Below are positions 35,251 through 44,275 of a stretch of 57,516 nucleotides of DNA, in pieces (the first letter of the stretch is position 1; each line of letters begins with the position of its first letter). The notes under the pieces were generated by a model that saw only the letters and a list, made by a program, of their open reading frames with translations, was not told where the DNA came from and searched no databases. The stretch comes from Bacteroidales bacterium (GTDB lineage Bacteria; Bacteroidota; Bacteroidia; Bacteroidales; Marinilabiliaceae). The stretch spans positions 1 through 57,516 of the forward strand of contig JAKSLD010000022.1 of NCBI GenBank assembly GCA_024401395.1, read 5' to 3'. The translations under genes and the position numbers were made by a program.

Positions 35251-37680
35251 ATGTTTTGTGAGAGGGTGACCGGTAGCGTAGTGCGATTGTTTGTGGCAGC
35301 AGGGCTATTGCTCTGCTGGGGGAGTGAGATTACAGCGCAGACGATAGATACGATATACGCATCCTACAATCGTAAGTATATGCACTATGGCGATCTGGTA
35401 CGTCATTTAGAGCAAGAGAATATATACACTATATATCAAGGAGTATATCAAGGGCAGTGGGCAGATGGAGACCCACTGATTTTTTCAGTTCAAGGGAGCA
35501 GCTACAGGAACAACAAATACTATATCAGAGGGATGAGAGTAGATGACCGCTACAATGCGGGGTCGTCACTATACAGACCAGATATAGAGAATAACAATCT
35601 GCTTATAAACTACAGAAATTCAAGACTATATTTTGAGACAGACAGTTCGGCGAGAGATTATATACAGATTTCAGGCAATTTTGGCGGCTTAGATGAAGTA
35701 GACAGTTCGACCGAAGGAATAGTACATTGGTTTCACGGTACCGGAACAGAAGGGGCATACGACAAAGAGCTGATACAGAGCAGACAACATACAAAAGCAG
35801 CTGGGAAAGTAGATGCGATGTTCACCTTGGAAGAGAAAGACGGGAAGCGATTAAGGCAACATCTGTATGCAACATACGGGGCGAGAATGCTGCCAAATAT
35901 AGGAGATGAAGGGCTAGTTCGCAATAAGCCATTGTATAAAGCAAAATATTATGCTCTACAAGCAGACGGACAAATAACTGGCGGACAAGTATTTGACGAA
36001 AGAGGGTATATGCTGCACATCGGGAAGAACGGCAGTTATGGCAGTGCTCATTACTACAATAGAGACGAAGTGTCAAATTTAGCCACTGTAAGCGGTACAT
36101 ATTACGTTAGGGACAAAATATTGACAGCAGGATTAACCTATACTGTTAACCGACAAAAGCCTCACAATCAAGAATTTGAAAAGAATATAGTAGACCAAGA
36201 CGGAGAAGGACTATATCCTTGGTCGGCAGACGCGGCTACACATGAAGTGACGTGGTATGCAGACTATAGAAAACCGCTATCAGATTTATTGAAGTTGCAT
36301 TTTGAGAATTATAATAGTTATATTGGGTATAAGGCGAAGACAGAAAAGTGGAGAAACAGGGTATATGCCAAATATATGCAGTCGGAAACGAGAGAAGAAC
36401 TATATGATATAGAGTGGCAGAGTAAATCATTCGGGGCAGGACTACTAGAGAATAGTTTTGGGGTAGAGATGTATAAGCCATTGTGTTCCAAGCTAGATTT
36501 CAGAGCTACAGCAGATTTGACGATAGACGGTTTTTTGCTAAAAGAGAAAAGTCATGTCGTGCCACATTGGCAAGTTTCGGCTTCGGCAGATTGTCATCCT
36601 AAAGGATGGCTAAAAGTAGGAGTGAATGTTGCGTATGACAGGATACCATATAATATAGAACATATAAGATATTTCAGTAATGACTATCTCAATGGGAAGG
36701 CCTATTTTGAAGGGACCAAGCAAATAGCGTATACTACAGGAGGAGCATATCATAAGATAGAGAACAGAAGGTTGTTACAGCCAAGTGTGTTTGCACTGAA
36801 TATTCCGATAGTCATTATGCGCAATGGGCACGAATTGACCAATTATGTAGTAATGAAGAAATTCATCCACCCCTGGATGACAAAATATGCTGGAGGAGCT
36901 GCGGCAAACGGCAGAGAAGAAGACGGTATTTTTTATCAAAACCCAGGAGAGAGCAAATATGACGTTGGGTATCAGCCATTAGGGTTGATGGGAGAAGGAT
37001 TCAAGGGAGTGCCTTATTTTATTGGTCATACTATAAAATATACACATACAGGAGAAAAAGTGAGAGTAGGGTTATCGTGGCAATCCATGATGGGAGCCGG
37101 GCCAAGTGCTTTAGGAGTTGGTCCGTATGCGAACGATTTTGGAGTGTTAGACGAGTCGACGGCCAATCCCAATACACATATTGTTATAATGAATAAAGAA
37201 GGGAAGTATCCGGCAGTCGGGCGAGTAGACCAAGACAAGGCGTATACAGGAAGAATTTTTGTGGGGTATAATGTTTGTGATTGGTTTGCAGTCAATGGTT
37301 CATTCAAGTGGACAGACGGGCAACCTTTCTCTCCCTATCAAATATACACATCAGAAGTAGAGACTGCAGAAGGGAGACATCAGCAACAAGGGTATGTTCA
37401 AGTTCGCAGTCGAGGAATAAATCCTACAGATGGTAATTTCGGGTGCAGAGAGAGTGCGATATTCAACTTTGACTTATCGGTGTATTTCAGTTGGAAGATA
37501 GGAGACAGAGAAGCGAGAGCCAGTGTGTATTATTATAATTCGTGGGATTATGGTAACGTATTAAACGAGTATATGTTTCCGCAGTGGATGGAAGGCGTAG
37601 AAATTGGCGACAGGGGTGCAAATATGTGTCTGACAGTACCTGGAGGAATAGTGACGACGTTCAAGATAGATTTGAGATAA
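35251..37680 (+). CDS. Large outer-membrane beta-barrel protein, TonB-dependent-receptor-like
   Basis: 809 residues from ATG 35251; earlier in-frame ATGs overlap the previous gene and would put 28 polar residues before the signal peptide (RLFVAAGLLLCWGSEITAQT). A plug-like region follows (about 25-150), with KYYIRGMRVDDRYNAGSSLY and YIQISGNFGGLDEV, then about 600 residues of alternating aromatic strands ending in GGIVTTFKIDLR, a C-terminal beta-signal pattern. No N-terminal CarboxypepD_reg domain or clear TonB box was seen. SusC-type receptors are longer and are followed by SusD, which is absent. It is probably a substrate transporter or surface barrel of unknown ligand. Confidence 0.72.
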   Translation: MFCERVTGSVVRLFVAAGLLLCWGSEITAQTIDTIYASYNRKYMHYGDLVRHLEQENIYTIYQGVYQGQWADGDPLIFSVQGSSYRNNKYYIRGMRVDDRYNAGSSLYRPDIENNNLLINYRNSRLYFETDSSARDYIQISGNFGGLDEVDSSTEGIVHWFHGTGTEGAYDKELIQSRQHTKAAGKVDAMFTLEEKDGKRLRQHLYATYGARMLPNIGDEGLVRNKPLYKAKYYALQADGQITGGQVFDERGYMLHIGKNGSYGSAHYYNRDEVSNLATVSGTYYVRDKILTAGLTYTVNRQKPHNQEFEKNIVDQDGEGLYPWSADAATHEVTWYADYRKPLSDLLKLHFENYNSYIGYKAKTEKWRNRVYAKYMQSETREELYDIEWQSKSFGAGLLENSFGVEMYKPLCSKLDFRATADLTIDGFLLKEKSHVVPHWQVSASADCHPKGWLKVGVNVAYDRIPYNIEHIRYFSNDYLNGKAYFEGTKQIAYTTGGAYHKIENRRLLQPSVFALNIPIVIMRNGHELTNYVVMKKFIHPWMTKYAGGAAANGREEDGIFYQNPGESKYDVGYQPLGLMGEGFKGVPYFIGHTIKYTHTGEKVRVGLSWQSMMGAGPSALGVGPYANDFGVLDESTANPNTHIVIMNKEGKYPAVGRVDQDKAYTGRIFVGYNVCDWFAVNGSFKWTDGQPFSPYQIYTSEVETAEGRHQQQGYVQVRSRGINPTDGNFGCRESAIFNFDLSVYFSWKIGDREARASVYYYNSWDYGNVLNEYMFPQWMEGVEIGDRGANMCLTVPGGIVTTFKIDLR

Positions 37681-37711
37681 GGACGATTAAAGCACTATAG
37701 AGATTCGATGA

Positions 37712-37761
37712 GCTACCTATGAGAGTCCTTGGAGTGTCCTTGTTCATCGCAATTTTTTTAA
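37712..37761 (+). repeat. Dispersed intergenic motif, copy 5
   Basis: Contains TCCTTGTTCATCGCAATTTT after a duplicated GTCCTTG (37725-37731 and 37735-37741). It lies 32 bases after the barrel gene and next to the cysK terminator. Confidence 0.65.
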
Positions 37762-37763
37762 AA

Positions 37764-37812
37764 GTAAAAAAAGAAGAAGCCCTACAGAGACAAACTCCGT
37801 AGGGCTTCTTTC
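37764..37812. terminator. Terminator of the metY-cysK operon (possibly bidirectional)
   Basis: AAGAAGCCCTAC (37774-37785) pairs with GTAGGGCTTCTT (37799-37810). On the minus strand a T run (complement of the A run at 37766-37772) follows, ending the cysK transcript; it may also stop the barrel gene on plus. Confidence 0.85.
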
Positions 37813-37815
37813 GTG

Positions 37816-38745
37816 TCATTCCCCATATAACACTGTAGATAAATATCGTTCTCCTGTATCAGGCAAGAGTGCGACTATAGTTTTGCCTTTATTCTCGGGG
37901 CGTTTAGCCACCTCGATAGCGGCGAAAAGAGCTGCACCAGAAGAGAAGCCAGTCAGGAATCCATTATGAGCGAGTCGGCGTGCTGTTGCTGTAGCATCCT
38001 CGCTGCTTACAGGCAAGATTTCGTCAACTACATCGCGGTTGAAATTCTTAGGAACGAAACCAGCGCCGATGCCTTGAATCTTGTGAGGGCCAGGAGCGTT
38101 ACCAGAAAGTACGGCGCTAGTAGAAGGTTCCACTGCAACAGCCTTTACGTTAGGATTATGCTTTTTGAGGCCAGAAGCGACACCGCTGATAGTACCACCT
38201 GTGCCCACACCACCGATGAAGATATCGACCTGGCCATCAGTATCAGTCCAGATTTCCTCAGCTGTTGTCTTAGCGTGGATAGCAGGGTTAGCGTCATTGT
38301 CGAATTGGAAAGGAATGAAAGAATTTTCGTACTGAGCTGCAAGTTCCTGAGCCTTAGCGATAGCACCCTTCATACCATTAGCGCCAGGAGTAGTAACTAT
38401 TTCTGCTCCGTAAGCAGCTGCGAGTTTGCGGCGCTCGATAGACATAGTTTCAGGGATAGTCAAGATTACCTTGTAGCCCTTTACTGCGCCGACCCAAGCG
38501 AGACCTACGCCAGTGTTGCCGCTAGTAGGTTCGATGATTACGCTGCCAGGTTTAAGGATGCCATCCTTCTCAGCCTGTTCGATCATAGCCAAAGCGATAC
38601 GATCCTTGACGCTACCACCAGGGTTGAAAGCCTCCAGTTTAACGAGGAGTTTAGCTTCGAGATTCTCCTCAGACTCTATTTTTTGAAGACGTACTATTGG
38701 AGTTTTACCAATAAGGTCTGTGAAATTACTATATATATTAGCCAT
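37816..38745 (-). CDS. cysK: Cysteine synthase A (O-acetylserine sulfhydrylase)
   Basis: 309 residues. PLP enzyme making cysteine from O-acetylserine and sulfide. PLP lysine in [17 protein letters not shown] (about 37-53), substrate loop [20 protein letters not shown] (about 68-87), [16 protein letters not shown] (phosphate loop, about 176) and the C-terminal [15 protein letters not shown]. It follows the metY-type gene by 38 bases, forming a sulfide-assimilating operon. Confidence 0.96.
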   Translation of the reverse strand: MANIYSNFTDLIGKTPIVRLQKIESEENLEAKLLVKLEAFNPGGSVKDRIALAMIEQAEKDGILKPGSVIIEPTSGNTGVGLAWVGAVKGYKVILTIPETMSIERRKLAAAYGAEIVTTPGANGMKGAIAKAQELAAQYENSFIPFQFDNDANPAIHAKTTAEEIWTDTDGQVDIFIGGVGTGGTISGVASGLKKHNPNVKAVAVEPSTSAVLSGNAPGPHKIQGIGAGFVPKNFNRDVVDEILPVSSEDATATARRLAHNGFLTGFSSGAALFAAIEVAKRPENKGKTIVALLPDTGERYLSTVLYGE

Positions 38746-38783
38746 AAGTATTGTGTATTAAAGATTAGACAATTAAAAGTAGA

Positions 38784-40073
38784 TTAGATATTATTGAAAG
38801 CCTGCTCGAGATCGTCGATTATATCATCAATATGCTCTGTACCGATAGAGAGGCGGATAGTAGAAGGAGTAATGTGCTGAGCCTCTGCCTCCTCAGGAGA
38901 AAGCTGCGAGTGTGTGGTGCTATAAGGATGGATAACAAGACTCTTTACATCGGCAACATTAGCGAGGAGCGAGAAGATCTTGAGATTATCGATAAAGCGC
39001 CAAGCCTCATCCTGTCCGCCCTTGATTTCGAAAGTAAAGATAGAAGCGGCGCCATTAGGATACAACTTATTATAGAGAGCATGATCCTTGTGAGAAGCGA
39101 GAGAAGGGTGATTGACCTTAGCAACCTTAGGGTGGTTAGCCAAGTATTTAACAACCTTGAGAGCGTTCTCAACGTGACGCTCCACTCTAAGAGAGAGAGT
39201 CTCGAGACCCTGGAGGAGAATGAAAGCGTTAAAAGGAGAGAGAGTTGCTCCAGTATCGCGAAGAATTACGGCGCGGATGCGAGTTACGAAAGCTGCAGCG
39301 CCAGCCACGTCAGCGAAGATAGCGCCGTGGTAAGAAGGCTCAGGTTTAGCGAGAGTAGGGAATTTGTCGGCATTAGCCTTCCAGTCGAACTTGCCGCCAT
39401 CCACGATAACACCGCCGAGAGAAGAGCCGTGGCCGCCGATGAATTTAGTTGCGGAGTGGACAACTATATCGGCGCCATGCTCGAGAGGTCGGATTAGAAA
39501 TGGTGTGCCGAATGTATTATCAACGATCAGAGGTATATTATGACGATGAGCTATTTCTGCAACGCGGTCGATATCAAGCACATCGCTATTTGGGTTGCCG
39601 AAAGTCTCGGCGTATATTACCTTAGTATTAGGCTTTATGGCAGCTTCGATGGCATTGAAATCAGAGAAATCTACGATAGTATTCTCGATACCCTGATTTG
39701 CGAGGGTATGAGTGATGAGGTTGTAAGAACCGCCATAGATATTGTCAGCTGCTACGATATGGTCGCCATTGAGAACTATATTCTGGAGAGCATAAGTGAT
39801 AGCCGCTGCGCCAGAAGCCACTGCAAGTCCAGCTACGCCACCTTCGAGAGCGGCTACGCGATCCTCGAATACGCCCTGAGTTGAATTAGTGAGGCGACCG
39901 TAGATGTTACCTGCGTCGCGAAGGCCAAAACGATCTGCTGCGTGCTGAGAATTATGGAATACATAAGATGTTGTCTGGTAGATAGGTACTGCGCGAGCAT
40001 CAGTTGCGCTATCTGGGTTTTCCTGACCAACGTGAAGTTGGAGTGTCTCGAAGTGAAGTTTCTTTGTACTCAT
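38784..40073 (-). CDS. O-acetylhomoserine sulfhydrylase (aminocarboxypropyltransferase)
   Basis: 429 residues. Cys/Met metabolism PLP enzyme: QLHVGQENPDSATDARAVPI, NIYGRLTNSTQGVFEDRVAA, the PLP-lysine motif VHSATKFIGGHGSSLGGVIV and the end LSIGTEHIDDIIDDLEQAF. The length (about 430) and GHGSS motif favour the MetY type, which uses sulfide to make homocysteine from O-acetylhomoserine, over cystathionine gamma-synthase or gamma-lyase. It is first in the operon with cysK, so both sulfide-fixing routes are co-expressed. The promoter box is at 40120-40127. Confidence 0.93.
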   Translation of the reverse strand: MSTKKLHFETLQLHVGQENPDSATDARAVPIYQTTSYVFHNSQHAADRFGLRDAGNIYGRLTNSTQGVFEDRVAALEGGVAGLAVASGAAAITYALQNIVLNGDHIVAADNIYGGSYNLITHTLANQGIENTIVDFSDFNAIEAAIKPNTKVIYAETFGNPNSDVLDIDRVAEIAHRHNIPLIVDNTFGTPFLIRPLEHGADIVVHSATKFIGGHGSSLGGVIVDGGKFDWKANADKFPTLAKPEPSYHGAIFADVAGAAAFVTRIRAVILRDTGATLSPFNAFILLQGLETLSLRVERHVENALKVVKYLANHPKVAKVNHPSLASHKDHALYNKLYPNGAASIFTFEIKGGQDEAWRFIDNLKIFSLLANVADVKSLVIHPYSTTHSQLSPEEAEAQHITPSTIRLSIGTEHIDDIIDDLEQAFNNI

Positions 40074-40119
40074 AATCTGTAATGTTTAATGGGGTTTGAC
40101 TTGTTTTATTTTGATATTG

Positions 40120-40127
40120 CAAAGTTA
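40120..40127 (-). promoter_or_regulatory. -7 box (TAACTTTG) of the metY-cysK operon
   Basis: Exact consensus on the minus strand, 46 bases before the first ATG. Confidence 0.6.
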
Positions 40128-40245
40128 GAGTGAGTAGTGACGTTGTCTATGAGAAAAAGAAATTAAAGAATATTTAGACTAAAATGCGTACGTTGGTAGA
40201 ATAATGTTCTGCGAAGAGCGGTTTTATAGGCTTTGAGGAGAATGA

Positions 40246-40680
40246 CTATAAATTCTTCTCCATGTGGAGGCAAGTGAAGGTTCCAGTATTGTGGAGAGGA
40301 GTTCCGTCAGAAATATAGCCTAATTTGGTGTAGAAGTCGACAGCCACATCACGACTCTCGATAGAAATTGTTTTGTAGCCCAATTCCCGGATCCACTTCT
40401 CAGCAGAAGAGACGGTTAGTCGGCCTAGCCCTTTATTACGGTATTCATCCAAGACTACAACACGTCCGATTTCGGCAACAGAGTCCGATTTGTGTAAGAT
40501 ACGGCAAGTAGCGACAGGGAATTCGTTGTCAGTTATAACTATATATTTAGTATTGGGAGTATCATATTCGTCGAACTCCTCGCGCAGAGCGATGTTATGT
40601 TGGCGAGCCATGCCCTGGATCCGGACATAATATGCTCCTGCCTGTTGAAAAAGTTCGGTAGCGCGAATAACCTGATACAT
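40246..40680 (-). CDS. GNAT-family N-acetyltransferase
   Basis: 144 residues with the acetyl-CoA fold: YIVITDNEFPVATCRILHKS, the core AEIGRVVVLDEYRNKGLGRL (R/Q-x-x-G-x-G/A motif) and GYKTISIESRDVAVDFYTKLGY. The pattern resembles the ElaA-like subgroup, whose acceptor is unknown. It starts 10 bases after the bioF stop, making it last gene of the CoA-transferase-bioF-GNAT operon. Acetylation of a small molecule linked to that operon is possible but unproven. Confidence 0.88.
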   Translation of the reverse strand: MYQVIRATELFQQAGAYYVRIQGMARQHNIALREEFDEYDTPNTKYIVITDNEFPVATCRILHKSDSVAEIGRVVVLDEYRNKGLGRLTVSSAEKWIRELGYKTISIESRDVAVDFYTKLGYISDGTPLHNTGTFTCLHMEKNL

Positions 40681-40690
40681 GGGTGACAGA

Positions 40691-41824
40691 CTATTTGAGA
40701 ATGTCTATTATTTTATCGACCTGATTTTCGGTAATGTTAGCCTTCAAGGAGAGTCGGATGCGTTCCGTCCCTTTAGCTACGGTAGGGTAGCGGATAGGGA
40801 GGGCGTAGAAGCCATGTTCGCGGAGCCTGTTGCATTTTTCGATAGCGAGGTTGACATCACCAGTGATATATGGGATGATTTGGCTCTCACCAGGAGTATT
40901 ATTGAGGGCAGACGACAGTTTGGAGGCCATTCGTTGAAGGTTAGCGCGTGCATTATTCATAGAAGCATCGCCGAGATGTTCGATTACGTGGCGAGTCCAT
41001 GCGCAATTTACAGGGGGGAGTGCGGTTGTAAATATAATAGTACGGCACTTGTTGACGAGATAATTGCGGATTACTGGAGCCGTAGAGACAAAAGCGCCAT
41101 TAGAGCCGATAGCCTTACCGAGAGTACACATCAGTACGTCTACGCTCGAGGTAATTCCCAGTTCATCGCAAATTCCTCTTCCATCTCGGCCACGGACACC
41201 GAAAGAGTGAGCCTCGTCGACATATAATAAAGTATTATACTTATGTTTCAGCTCTGCGATTTGCTGCAGAGGTGCGATATCACCATCCATAGAAAAAATA
41301 CCCTCGGTCACTATCATACACTGCTGGTATTTAGAGCGATTTTCGGAGAGGATATGCTCCAAGTGAGAGACGTCGTTATGTCGGAAGCGCAATACGGTAG
41401 CTTCGGTGAGACGCAGGCCATCAATTATAGAAGCATGAGACAACTTATCAGCCACGATGAGGTCATTTTTCCCCATCAAAGCCTGCATGATACCCTGGTT
41501 AGCATGGAAGCCACCTGTAAAAACCAAAGAGCACCTACCTGGAAGGAAATCATCCAGGCAGTGCTCTAGGAGTTGGTATTCTTTATGATTGCCAGTCAGC
41601 AGACGAGACGAAGCGCTAGACATTGAGTTAGCTTCCCACTGATATTCATTGAGAAACGAATTCAAAAGATCCTTATTCTCATTTATGGCCAAGTAGTCAT
41701 TTGTAGCGAGGTTGACTAGATTGCCATCATTTTCAATGACAGGCAAGTGGCGGAGATTGTTGCTTGCCTGGAGTTCGGAAAGTTCCTTTTCGTATCGGTC
41801 GTAGATGCTGCTGGAATTATTCAT
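40691..41824 (-). CDS. bioF: 8-amino-7-oxononanoate synthase-type alpha-oxoamine synthase
   Basis: 377 residues. A PLP enzyme of the AOS family joining an amino acid to an acyl-CoA/ACP. NLATNDYLAINENKDL, SMSSASSRLLTGNHKEYQLL, TGGFHANQGIMQAL, VDEAHSFGVRGRDGRG (PLP Asp) and LMCTLGKAIGSNGAF (PLP Lys). The NLATNDYL and SRLLTGNH motifs are nearest BioF (biotin synthesis) rather than KBL or serine palmitoyltransferase, but the start is short compared with typical BioF. No other bio gene is nearby. It begins one base after the CoA-transferase stop. Confidence 0.82.
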   Translation of the reverse strand: MNNSSSIYDRYEKELSELQASNNLRHLPVIENDGNLVNLATNDYLAINENKDLLNSFLNEYQWEANSMSSASSRLLTGNHKEYQLLEHCLDDFLPGRCSLVFTGGFHANQGIMQALMGKNDLIVADKLSHASIIDGLRLTEATVLRFRHNDVSHLEHILSENRSKYQQCMIVTEGIFSMDGDIAPLQQIAELKHKYNTLLYVDEAHSFGVRGRDGRGICDELGITSSVDVLMCTLGKAIGSNGAFVSTAPVIRNYLVNKCRTIIFTTALPPVNCAWTRHVIEHLGDASMNNARANLQRMASKLSSALNNTPGESQIIPYITGDVNLAIEKCNRLREHGFYALPIRYPTVAKGTERIRLSLKANITENQVDKIIDILK

Positions 41825-41825
41825 G

Positions 41826-43310
41826 TTAGAATTTAGCGTTACGCATATCGCCAGTCTCTTCGAAAGCGATGTGCATTTGGAGCGCCTTAGTGAGAGTCAT
41901 AGGAGTATGGCACTTGCCAGTCTGCATCTTGACATAATCCCACAGGAGTTCCTTGTATTCAGGGTGAACACAGTTCTCGATGATAGTCTGAGCCTTCTGT
42001 AGAGGAGACTTGCCACGTAGATCGGCAACGCCCTGCTCGGTAACGATAACCTTGACAGAGTGCTCTGAAGAGTCGACGTGAGAAACCATAGGCACGATAG
42101 CCGAGATAACGCCCTTCTTAGCAACTGATGGGCAAGTGAAGATAGAGAGGAATGCGTTACGAGCGAAGTCGGCCGAACCGCCTAGACCATTCATCATCTT
42201 CTGTCCGAGGACATTTGTTGAATTGACGTTACCAAAGATATCAGCCTCGAGAGCTGTATTTATAGCGATGACGCCGAGACGGCGTGAAAGCTCAGGGTGA
42301 TTTGTAATCTCCTGTGGACGGAGCATAAGTTTAGGACCGAAGAAAGAGTAGTCCTTATAAACCTCCTGGAGTACATCGTCAGACAAAGTGAGCGAAGAAC
42401 CAGAAGCGAAAGAGATACGGCCCTGTTTCATGAGACCGATTACTGAGTTTTGGATAACCTCGGTAAACATTGTGAAGGTAGGGATATCCTGACATTCGCC
42501 GAGAGAGCCGAGAACGGCATTAGCGATATTACCTACACCACTCTGGAGAGGCAAGAACTCCTTAGGTATGATGCCGCGGTGGAGCTCTGCGAGGAGGAAG
42601 TTGGCTACATTCTCGCCGATTTTAGCTGTTACTGCATCAACAGGAGTAAAAGGAGCGATGCCATCAGGCATATCAGTCATGACTACACCGAGGACCTTCT
42701 TAGGGTCGACTTTGAGAGTAGCCTCACCGATACGGTCGGCAGAAGTATAGATAGGAATTTCCTTACGATAAGGAGGGTTAGCAGGCTCGTAGAGGTCGTG
42801 CATACCGATGATGCTAGCAGGGTGGTGAGCGTTAAGTTCGATAAGGATCTTGCTAGCAGACTTAACGAGAGTAGGAGTAATACCTACAGACGTTGTAAGA
42901 ACGATTTCGCCATTAGGAGTAATATCGGCAGCCTCGATGATAGCGACATCCATCTTGCCGAGGAATCCATAGCGGAGATCCTGAGCGACATGAGAGAGGT
43001 GCATATCGAAATATTGAACCTCGCCACAGTTGATAGCTGCGCGCATATCCTTATGAGACTGGAATGGTGTACGGAAAGAGACAGCCTTAGCGCGAGAGAG
43101 GGCACCATCTATCTGGTCGCCTGTTGACCCACCAGTGATAAGACCTACTCGAAACTCCTCGCCCTTAGCGTGAAGTTCCTCAGCGCGTGCTGCAAGAGCT
43201 GCTGGAATTGCTTTTGCTGTTCCTACAGAAGAGAAACCGCCGATGCCTACTACATCGCCGTTGTTGATAAGCGCTGCTGCTTCAGCAGCTGTCAAGGTAT
43301 TGTACATCAT
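41826..43310 (-). CDS. Acetyl-CoA hydrolase/transferase (succinate/propionyl CoA-transferase)
   Basis: 494 residues. Two-domain class I CoA-transferase: LTAAEAAALINNGDVVGIGG, GLITGGSTGDQIDGAL, GVGNIANAVLGSL and the catalytic-Glu region TMFTEVIQNSVIGLM, with the nucleotide/CoA region GLGGSADFARNAFLSIF near residue 380. Related enzymes move CoA between succinate, acetate and propionate, fitting the propionate- and succinate-forming metabolism usual for Bacteroidales. The C-terminal part MQTGKCHTPMTLTKALQMHI is intact. First gene of the operon with bioF and the GNAT gene; promoter box at 43352-43359. Confidence 0.92.
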   Translation of the reverse strand: MMYNTLTAAEAAALINNGDVVGIGGFSSVGTAKAIPAALAARAEELHAKGEEFRVGLITGGSTGDQIDGALSRAKAVSFRTPFQSHKDMRAAINCGEVQYFDMHLSHVAQDLRYGFLGKMDVAIIEAADITPNGEIVLTTSVGITPTLVKSASKILIELNAHHPASIIGMHDLYEPANPPYRKEIPIYTSADRIGEATLKVDPKKVLGVVMTDMPDGIAPFTPVDAVTAKIGENVANFLLAELHRGIIPKEFLPLQSGVGNIANAVLGSLGECQDIPTFTMFTEVIQNSVIGLMKQGRISFASGSSLTLSDDVLQEVYKDYSFFGPKLMLRPQEITNHPELSRRLGVIAINTALEADIFGNVNSTNVLGQKMMNGLGGSADFARNAFLSIFTCPSVAKKGVISAIVPMVSHVDSSEHSVKVIVTEQGVADLRGKSPLQKAQTIIENCVHPEYKELLWDYVKMQTGKCHTPMTLTKALQMHIAFEETGDMRNAKF

Positions 43311-43351
43311 TGTCGTATGCTGTATTGTCTAATAATTATTCATTATCGATG

Positions 43352-43359
43352 CAAAAATA
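43352..43359 (-). promoter_or_regulatory. -7 box (TATTTTTG) of the CoA-transferase operon
   Basis: Matches TAnnTTTG on the minus strand, 41 bases before the ATG. No -33 box was evident. Confidence 0.5.
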
Positions 43360-43403
43360 TACAATATTTAGATATGTCGATAATAAATATGCATTAAAAT
43401 ACG

Positions 43404-44045
43404 CTAAAATCCGAGCAAAGAAGTCAATTTGCGTGTTTTACTTACTGGGTCCTCTGCGTTAAGGATTTCGCCAGATAAAGCGATTCCATTCGGTCCCGAG
43501 TTCAAAATATCAGTAATATCGCTTTCGGTGATGCCTCCGATGGCCACGATAGGAGTATTTATGCCATTAGAGCGGCAATTCCATATAATATTTTGGTATC
43601 CTTCAAGTCCAAGAACCGGTGCGAGGTTCTTTTTTGTTGTTGTGTAACGGAAAGGACCGCAACCGATATAATCTACGAAACTGTGAATTTTCTGGATGTC
43701 TTCGTACGTGTTACACGTACCTCCGATAATAAACTGGTCGCCCAATATTTTACGAGCTTCAGCGGGAGGCATATCATTCTTGCCGATGTGGACGCCATTT
43801 ACGTTAAGTTGCTTACATAACTCGACGTGGTCGTCCAAAATAAATACGGCATCGTAGTCCTTGACTACAGGTTTCAGACGTTCAGCGACGTGAGCGATCT
43901 CCTCCTCGGGAGCGTCTTTCATTCGGAGCTGTATCCAACGGCAGCCGCCCTCGAGAGCTTTAAGGCATCCCTCCTCGTAGGAGAAGCGTTCATTCTGGTG
44001 AGAAATGAACTGCAGCGAGAAAGCTTCAAGATATTTCTTATCCAT
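43404..44045 (-). CDS. thiE: Thiamine-phosphate synthase
   Basis: 213 residues from ATG 44045 (MDKKYLEAFSLQ); an in-frame ATG at 44057 is possible and would add four residues. The enzyme joins HMP-PP and thiazole phosphate. TIM-barrel motifs: CRWIQLRMKDAPEEEI, FILDDHVELCKQLNVNGVHI, GKNDMPPAEARKIL (conserved GQxD variant), GGTCNTYEDI, DYIGCGPFRYTTTKK and VAIGGITESDI. Last of a four-gene operon after thiS (7-20 bases, depending on start). thiG, thiH, thiF and thiC are not in the window. Confidence 0.93.
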   Translation of the reverse strand: MDKKYLEAFSLQFISHQNERFSYEEGCLKALEGGCRWIQLRMKDAPEEEIAHVAERLKPVVKDYDAVFILDDHVELCKQLNVNGVHIGKNDMPPAEARKILGDQFIIGGTCNTYEDIQKIHSFVDYIGCGPFRYTTTKKNLAPVLGLEGYQNIIWNCRSNGINTPIVAIGGITESDITDILNSGPNGIALSGEILNAEDPVSKTRKLTSLLGF

Positions 44046-44064
44046 CCTACTAAGCAAAAAGTGA

Positions 44065-44262
44065 TTATCCGCCGCAAGCTGCGCGGATTATGATGAAAGA
44101 GTCGTTTTCGTTGATTGTTGTACTATCCCACTCGTTACGAGGTATCATGCTCATACCTCGAGCTATGGCGACGCCATTAGAAGGAAGTTGGAGTTGGGCT
44201 GCCAGGTCCGCAACGGTAGAACCTGCGAAAGAAGTAGGCTCGTTATTGACCAATATATTCAT
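44065..44262 (-). CDS. thiS: Sulfur carrier protein ThiS
   Basis: 65 residues with a ubiquitin-like fold ending in the required C-terminal Gly-Gly (ACGG). It starts MNILVNNEPTSFAGSTVADL and has NGVAIARGMSMIPRNEWDST. The C-terminal glycine is adenylylated and thiocarboxylated to supply sulfur for the thiamine thiazole. The gene lies 13 bases after the lipoprotein gene and just before thiE. The first of the thi pair; no TPP riboswitch was recognised upstream. Confidence 0.93.
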   Translation of the reverse strand: MNILVNNEPTSFAGSTVADLAAQLQLPSNGVAIARGMSMIPRNEWDSTTINENDSFIIIRAACGG

Positions 44263-44275
44263 CTGTCGAAAATGG

